A stretch of DNA of 10,826 bases, taken from assembly GCA_039927975.1 (NCBI GenBank), contig JBDSTZ010000449.1:1-10826 (forward strand). Direction: 5' to 3'. The notes under the pieces were generated by a model, which ran no database searches, was not told the origin of the DNA, and saw nothing but the letters and a program-made list of their open reading frames with translations. Numbering within the stretch: the first letter of the stretch is position 1; each line of letters starts with the position of its first letter. This stretch comes from JBDSTZ01 sp039927975 (GTDB lineage: Bacteria; Pseudomonadota; Gammaproteobacteria; Burkholderiales; Burkholderiaceae_D). The translations under genes and the position numbers were made by a program. Below are positions 6,034-10,826 of the stretch, in pieces.

Positions 6034-8287
6034 ATGCCCGCGGTTTCTCCCGTGCCACCCAGTACAGCAGGACGATCAGTCCGACGTATGGAATCAGCGA
6101 CAGCAAATCGGCGCTCGCCCCCGCGAAGAACGGGTTGGCATGCTCCGCCCACTTGGTCATCGCCGTGTCGAAACTGGTCATCACGCCGGCAGTGATGGCG
6201 ATGATGATGCCGGCCAGCGCGCCGCCGGCGATATAGCCCGACGCCAGCAGCGTGCCGGCGCTGCGGTCTCCCACCGCTTGCTGCTCTTCCTTGCTAAGCG
6301 CGGCGATGTGCGCCAGCTTGTTGTTACGCCTATCGACCGCCCAGCGAATCGCACCACCGATGGCGATCGGCAGCGTTGACACCAGCGGCAGGTACACCCC
6401 CACCGAAAACGCCAGCGACTGCACGCCCGACATCTCCAGCACAATCGCGACCATCACGCCCAGCAGCACCAGGGTCCACGGCAGCTGCTGGTCGAGGATA
6501 CCCTTGATGATGTAGGACATCAGCACCGCCTTCGGCGCGTCGTACTTCTTCACTTCGGTGCCATTCGGGCGCGTCTTGTGCGTGCCATTGATGCCCGGGT
6601 CGACCAGATAGGCCAGCTTGCCGTCGTCGGCGACCAGGTATTTGCCGGCCGGGCCGCCGACCGTATCGGTCTTCTGCCACACTTTGTAGGTCTTGCCATC
6701 GTCCTTGGCCTGCGGCCCCTGCAACTGCGCGGTGGCGGTCAGCTTGCTGGCATCGACCGTCACCCCGGGCGCCACCTGCGCGGCCGGCACGTACACCGTG
6801 CTGGCGTCGTTCAGCTTGAGCAGGATTGGCCCCAGCACCAGCGCCGACGCCAGCGCGCCTGCGAGGATCGCGTACTGCTGCAGGCGCGGCGTGGCGCCGA
6901 CCAGGTAACCGGTCTTCAAATCCTGCGAGGTGGTGCCGGCATTGCTGGCGGCGATGCAGACGATCGCGCCGACCGACAGCGCGGTCACGTAATATTGGCC
7001 GCCGGTCCAGCCCATGAAAAGGAAAATCAGGCAGGTAAACAGCAGCGTGGCGACGGCCATGCCGGAGATCGGATTGGACGACGAGCCGACTTCGCCGGTC
7101 AGGCGCGAAGACACAGTCGAAAACAGGAAGCCGAACACCAGGATCAGCAGCGCGCCGAGCAGGTTCATATGCAGCGGTGTGGCCACGGTGATGACGGCGA
7201 TGATCGCCAGGCAGCCGATCACCACCCACTTGAGCGGAATATCCTGGTCGGTGCGCATCGCCGTATTTGCGGTGCTCCCCTTGCCCATGCCCGCCAGGCC
7301 GCCCTTGAGGCCATTCCAGATGGTCGGCAGCGAGCGCGCCAGGCTGATCAAACCGCCCGCCGCCACCGCGCCGGCGCCGATGTAGAGCACATACGCGCTG
7401 CGGATATCGTCCGGCCCCATGTCCTTGATCAGCATGGTGCCGGGCGAGACCGGCACCGTGAGCAGGTCGCCAAAGAATTTGATCATCGGGATCAGCAGCA
7501 GGTAGGACAGCACCCCGCCGGCGGCCATCGTCATCGCGATGCGCGGCCCGATGATGTAGCCGACGCCGAGCAGCTCGGGCGAAATCTCCGCGCCGACCGA
7601 GCCGGCCTTGAGCGGCGCCCCGAAAATGAAGTTGGAGGTGTCCTTCCAGCCCTTGAACGAAATGCTGGCCACCTTGTACAGCAGGCCGATGCCAAAACCG
7701 CCAAAGATGACAAAGGCGCGCTGACGGGCTTCGCGCGCCTCGTCCGAGCCGGCCACCCGGATTTCGCCGGCCGCCTCGCGCGAGGTTTCGGTCGCCGCCG
7801 CCTTGAGCACTTCGGCGCAGGCCGTCCCTTCCGGGTATTTGAGTTCGTTGTGCTGGTCGACGATCATGGTGCGGCGCATCGGGATCATCATCAGGATGCC
7901 GAGCAGGCCGCCCAGCACGCCGACCAGCATGACGCGCGAGATCTCCAGGTCGAAGCCGAGAATCATAATCGCCGGCATCGTCACGCCGAGGCCGAAGGCG
8001 AGCGATTCGCCGGCCGATCCGGCCGTCTGGGTGATGCTGTTTTCAAGGATGGTGGCGTCGCGCCCGCCTGCTTTCTTGGCCAGCCCGAACAGCGTGATGG
8101 CGATCACCGCCACCGGAATAGAGGCGCTGACCGTCAGCCCGACTTTCAGCACCAGGTACAGCGAGGAGGCGCCGAACACCATCCCCAGCACCACGCCCAT
8201 GAGCAGCGCGCGCAAGGTCATCTCGGGCAGGTGGGCCGAGGCCGGAATATATGGTTTGACGGCGGCGGGGGTGGCATCGTAGGGCAT
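6032..8287 (-). CDS. OPT-family oligopeptide transporter
   Basis: An inner-membrane transporter of the oligopeptide transporter (OPT) superfamily, probably a proton symporter for peptides; some OPT members carry metal chelates instead. The 751-residue protein is almost wholly hydrophobic helices. Residues of about 80-105 hold the conserved ENSITQTAGSAGESLAFG motif, and 143-157 hold DQHNELKYPEGTACA, both typical of bacterial OPT proteins. A non-membrane stretch of about 95 residues (roughly 492-587, with VYVPAAQVAPGVTVDASKL and DGKTYKVWQK) interrupts the helices and probably forms an extramembrane domain. AAGGAG lies 6 nt before the ATG (8287-8285). The stop codon overlaps the T-tract of the POT terminator. 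It is divergent from mrcA across 191 nt. Confidence 0.93.
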   Translation of the reverse strand: MPYDATPAAVKPYIPASAHLPEMTLRALLMGVVLGMVFGASSLYLVLKVGLTVSASIPVAVIAITLFGLAKKAGGRDATILENSITQTAGSAGESLAFGLGVTMPAIMILGFDLEISRVMLVGVLGGLLGILMMIPMRRTMIVDQHNELKYPEGTACAEVLKAAATETSREAAGEIRVAGSDEAREARQRAFVIFGGFGIGLLYKVASISFKGWKDTSNFIFGAPLKAGSVGAEISPELLGVGYIIGPRIAMTMAAGGVLSYLLLIPMIKFFGDLLTVPVSPGTMLIKDMGPDDIRSAYVLYIGAGAVAAGGLISLARSLPTIWNGLKGGLAGMGKGSTANTAMRTDQDIPLKWVVIGCLAIIAVITVATPLHMNLLGALLILVFGFLFSTVSSRLTGEVGSSSNPISGMAVATLLFTCLIFLFMGWTGGQYYVTALSVGAIVCIAASNAGTTSQDLKTGYLVGATPRLQQYAILAGALASALVLGPILLKLNDASTVYVPAAQVAPGVTVDASKLTATAQLQGPQAKDDGKTYKVWQKTDTVGGPAGKYLVADDGKLAYLVDPGINGTHKTRPNGTEVKKYDAPKAVLMSYIIKGILDQQLPWTLVLLGVMVAIVLEMSGVQSLAFSVGVYLPLVSTLPIAIGGAIRWAVDRRNNKLAHIAALSKEEQQAVGDRSAGTLLASGYIAGGALAGIIIAITAGVMTSFDTAMTKWAEHANPFFAGASADLLSLIPYVGLIVLLYWVAREKPRA

Positions 8288-8355
8288 CTGGCGCTCCTTG
8301 AGAAACAGGCATGTGTATGTACTTCAAAACCCCAAGGTCGCGTCATCGTGCATTG

Positions 8356-8388
8356 GCGAGACCGTACCGCGAGACTAATGGGCGAGAC
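8356..8388. repeat. Three GCGAGAC direct repeats at 13-bp period
   Basis: The heptamer GCGAGAC occurs exactly at 8356-8362, 8369-8375 and 8382-8388, so starts are 13 bp apart both times. The 6-bp spacers differ (cgtacc, taatgg). The array lies between the divergent OPT and mrcA genes, ending 34 nt before the mrcA -10 box and starting 69 nt upstream of the OPT start codon. Exact spacing with variable spacers suggests tandem protein-binding sites, for example for a direct-repeat-binding activator. The binding protein is unknown. Confidence 0.6.
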
Positions 8389-8422
8389 TATCGCATAAGC
8401 GTGCGGCGATGGAAAGCGGGAT

Positions 8423-8428
8423 TATAAT
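8423..8428 (+). promoter_or_regulatory. -10 box of the mrcA promoter
   Basis: A perfect TATAAT within ggattataatttgcc. No -35 match is present at 16-18 nt (cgtgcg and neighbours), so the promoter may rely on a protein bound at the repeat array just upstream. Transcription would begin near 8435, which leaves about 44 nt of leader before the TTG at 8479. A 5-bp hairpin (GCCGT 8440-8444 / ACGGC 8451-8455) falls inside that leader. Confidence 0.55.
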
Positions 8429-8464
8429 TTGCCGAAGCAGCCGTCGTGGAACGGCGGCGCCACC

Positions 8465-8482
8465 ATGAAAGTACCGTTTTGA
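8465..8482 (+). other. Five-codon mini-ORF overlapping the mrcA start
   Basis: ATG AAA GTA CCG TTT TGA encodes MKVPF, and its stop TGA (8480-8482) overlaps the TTG start of mrcA at 8479-8481. This could couple translation of the two frames. Alternatively it is a remnant or a sequencing error: one extra T in the T4 run at 8477-8480 would join this ATG in frame to mrcA. No strong ribosome binding site precedes it. Confidence 0.3.
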
Positions 8483-10826
8483 CAAACTCGAACTCCCCCC
8501 AGGCCGCGCGGCCCTGGCGCCGCCGGGTCATCCGCAGCGCCATCGTGCTGGCCGTGCTGTCGCTGCTGGCCGTCGCTGGCGCCGTTGCCTACGCCATGCT
8601 GGTCATCATGCCGAACGTCCCGGCAATTACCGCCGTCACCGATTACCAGCCGAAAATTCCGCTGCGCATCTATACCGCCGACCACGTGCTGATCGGCGAA
8701 TTCGGCGAAGAGCACCGCGATTTCATTCCCATTGAAAAAGTTCCAGCCCAGCTCAAGCAGGCCATCCTCGCCATCGAGGACAAGCGCTTCTACCAGCACG
8801 GCGGGATCGACTGGATCCGAGCGCTCGGCGCGGCCAAGGCCAATCTGCGCGGCAGCTTCCGCCAGGGCGGCTCGACCATTACGATGCAGGTGGCGAAAAA
8901 CTTCTTCTTGACGCGCGATAAACTCATCTCCCGCAAGCTCACGGAAGTGGCGCTGGCCTACAAGATCGAGGCCGCGCTCAAGAAGGACCAGATCCTTGAG
9001 CTGTACGTCAACCACATCTACCTGGGCCAGCGCTCCTACGGTTTCGGCAGCGCCGCGACGATCTACTTCGGCAAGCCGCTCGACAAACTGTCGCTGGCCG
9101 AATTGGCCATGCTGGCCGGCCTGCCGCAAAACCCCTCGCGCAACAACCCGGTACAAAACCCGCGTACCGCGCGCGAACGGCAGCACCTGGTGCTGGCCAA
9201 CATGCGCGCCCAGGGCAGCATCAACGACGCCCAGTACCAGCAGGCGATCGCCGAAAAACTGAGCGTCAACACCAAGGGCCAGGAGTACGACATCCACGCC
9301 GAATACGTGGCCGAGCTGGCGCGCCAGGCTGTCTACGCGCAGTACCAGGAAGAGGCCTACACCAAGGGCCTCATCGTCACCACCACCATCCTCAAGGCCG
9401 AGCAGGACGCGGCCTACAAGTCGCTGCGCCGCAATGTGCTCGACTACGACCAGCGGCACGGCTACCGCGGTCCCGAAACGGTGATCGAGCTGCCGGAACA
9501 GGCCGACCAGCGCGCAGACCTGATCGGCGAAACGCTGCAAAAGCGCCGCTCCAGCGACGGCCTGGTGCCGGTGGTGGTCGTCCAGGCCTCGCCCAAACTG
9601 GTACGGGTCGAAACCATCGACGGCGACAAAATCGACATCAGCGGCGCCGGCCTCAAGTTCGTCGCCGCCGCGCTGGCGCCGGCCGCCAAGCAGTCGATCA
9701 AGCTGGTGCCCGGCGCGGTGGTGCGTATCGAGCAGGACGCCAAAAAGGCCTGGGGCATCGTGCAGATTCCCCAGGTGTCGGCCGCCTTCGTCGCGCTCGA
9801 CGCCCAGACCGGCGCCTATCACGCGCTGGTCGGCGGCTTCGACTTCAACCTGCAAAAGTTCAACCACGTCACCCAGGCCTGGCGCCAGCCCGGTTCGGCC
9901 ATCAAGCCTTTCCTGTATTCGTCCTCGCTCGAAAAAGGCTACTCGCCCGGCACCATGATCCTCGACGCGCCGCTCGACATGCCGGGCGAGGACGCCGGCA
10001 AGACCTGGTCGCCGCAAAACGACGACGGCGTATTCGATGGGCCAATCAGCATGCGCAACGCGCTGGCGCACTCTAAGAACGTGGCCTCGGTGCGCCTGCT
10101 GCGCGCCGTCACCGTGCCCTACTTCCACGAATACCTCGGCAAGTTCGGCTTCGACCTGGCGCGCCAGCCGAGCAACCTGACCGCCGCGCTGGGCACCGGC
10201 GCCGTCACGCCGCTGCAAATGGCCGGCGCCTACGCCGTGTTCTCGAACGGCGGCTTCCAGGTCAAGCCCTACCTGATCGCCAAGGTCGAGGACAGCCACG
10301 GCGTGGTGATGTCGGAGGCCGCCAAGCCCGAGGTGGCGCAGGAAAGCGAGCGGGTGATCGACCAGCGCAACGCCTTCATCACCGACAGCATGCTGCGCGA
10401 CGTCACACGCTACGGCACCGGCGCGGCCGCCACCAAGAAGCTCGAACGCGCCGACATAGCCGGCAAGACCGGCACCACCAGCGACGCCATGGATGGCTGG
10501 TTCGCCGGCTACGGCGCCAACGTGGTGGCGGTGGCGTGGATGGGTTACGACGAGCCGAAATCGCTCGGCGGGCGCGAATTCGGCGCCACCCTGGCGATGC
10601 CGATCTGGATCGACTACATGCGCGCGGCGCTGGCCAAAAAGCCCGAGCAGGAACGCCCGGTGCCCGAAGGCGTGGCGCGCGACAACGACGACTGGATCTA
10701 CGGCGAGTACGCCGGCACGACCGATTTCAAGAGCATCGACCTGGACCAGGCGCCGCCGCCTGTCGATGGCGCACCGGTCGCGCCCGCCGCACCTGCCGCG
10801 CCAACGGCTGCGCCGGCGCCGGTTGG
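8479..10826 (+). CDS. mrcA: Penicillin-binding protein 1A, bifunctional peptidoglycan synthase (3' end cut off)
   Basis: A class A PBP that polymerises lipid II and cross-links peptidoglycan at the periplasmic face of the inner membrane. One N-terminal helix (about residues 18-43) follows an Arg-rich cytosolic tail. The GT51 domain has EDKRFYQHGG (catalytic E100), GGSTITMQ (130-137), RKLTEVALAYKIE (E156) and ILELYVNHIYLGQ. An OB-like insert follows at about residues 345-440. The transpeptidase has SAIK (S473 nucleophile, K476), SKN (532-534) and KTG (663-665). The tail becomes Pro/Ala-rich at the window edge after 782 codons, so little should be missing. No ATG exists in frame before 8596, which is inside the membrane helix. 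TTG 8479 is preferred, because GTG 8446 would leave only about 11 nt of leader after the predicted transcription start. Only a weak GAAAG (8467-8471) serves as ribosome binding site. Confidence 0.93.
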   Translation, partial: MTNSNSPQAARPWRRRVIRSAIVLAVLSLLAVAGAVAYAMLVIMPNVPAITAVTDYQPKIPLRIYTADHVLIGEFGEEHRDFIPIEKVPAQLKQAILAIEDKRFYQHGGIDWIRALGAAKANLRGSFRQGGSTITMQVAKNFFLTRDKLISRKLTEVALAYKIEAALKKDQILELYVNHIYLGQRSYGFGSAATIYFGKPLDKLSLAELAMLAGLPQNPSRNNPVQNPRTARERQHLVLANMRAQGSINDAQYQQAIAEKLSVNTKGQEYDIHAEYVAELARQAVYAQYQEEAYTKGLIVTTTILKAEQDAAYKSLRRNVLDYDQRHGYRGPETVIELPEQADQRADLIGETLQKRRSSDGLVPVVVVQASPKLVRVETIDGDKIDISGAGLKFVAAALAPAAKQSIKLVPGAVVRIEQDAKKAWGIVQIPQVSAAFVALDAQTGAYHALVGGFDFNLQKFNHVTQAWRQPGSAIKPFLYSSSLEKGYSPGTMILDAPLDMPGEDAGKTWSPQNDDGVFDGPISMRNALAHSKNVASVRLLRAVTVPYFHEYLGKFGFDLARQPSNLTAALGTGAVTPLQMAGAYAVFSNGGFQVKPYLIAKVEDSHGVVMSEAAKPEVAQESERVIDQRNAFITDSMLRDVTRYGTGAAATKKLERADIAGKTGTTSDAMDGWFAGYGANVVAVAWMGYDEPKSLGGREFGATLAMPIWIDYMRAALAKKPEQERPVPEGVARDNDDWIYGEYAGTTDFKSIDLDQAPPPVDGAPVAPAAPAAPTAAPAPV

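Noticed and set aside
6578..8398. Long plus-strand frame (606 codons) opposite the OPT gene
   Set aside because: It is an antisense shadow of a membrane protein gene: the product is full of Arg, His, Gln and Asp and has no motif. The OPT protein has family motifs and a good ribosome binding site.
8479..8484. Perfect TTGACA resembling a -35 box
   Set aside because: It lies at the mrcA start codon, and no -10-like sequence follows at 16-18 nt (the region is ggccgc-like). It is coincidental with the TTG ACA codons.
8422..10299. 625-codon minus-strand frame opposite mrcA
   Set aside because: It is an antisense shadow of mrcA, which carries complete GT51 and transpeptidase motifs.

Overview
The window reads as a stretch of a high-GC betaproteobacterial chromosome. 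The likely family is Oxalobacteraceae (Massilia/Janthinobacterium/Duganella-like). This is inferred from the style of the proteins, the roughly 65% GC coding regions and the prfB/lysS arrangement; no marker gene proves it. Almost all of the DNA is ordinary core or transport genes. I found no CRISPR array, tRNA, rRNA, insertion sequence or defence locus.

Left part (1-2256, plus strand): the last seven codons of what looks like prfB (release factor 2), a HAD-IA hydrolase starting 3 nt after its stop, then lysS (lysyl-tRNA synthetase). This is the widespread prfB-lysS translation operon with a HAD gene between the two. Next comes a lower-GC gap (2257-2814). It carries one small minus-strand gene for a coiled-coil protein with a C-terminal membrane segment, and has a hairpin on each side. 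Then ppnN (minus, 4185-2815) encodes the LOG-family nucleotide 5'-monophosphate nucleosidase.

Middle (4186-8287): a 277-nt divergent spacer separates ppnN from a POT-family proton-coupled di/tripeptide transporter (plus). That gene converges with an OPT-family oligopeptide transporter (minus), and the two share a strong intrinsic terminator at 6001-6033. Two unrelated peptide-importer families therefore sit tail to tail.

Right part (8288-10826): a 191-nt divergent spacer holds three exact GCGAGAC direct repeats at a strict 13-bp period and a perfect TATAAT -10 box. It leads into mrcA (penicillin-binding protein 1A, plus), which runs off the window's right edge near its C-terminus. Its reading frame has no upstream ATG. 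A TTG start is the best reading, and it overlaps the stop of a five-codon mini-ORF.

The items most worth checking are the 13-bp repeat array, the mrcA start region, the orphan small membrane protein in its low-GC gap, and the hairpin element at 2747-2774. None of these amounts to proof of a new system.
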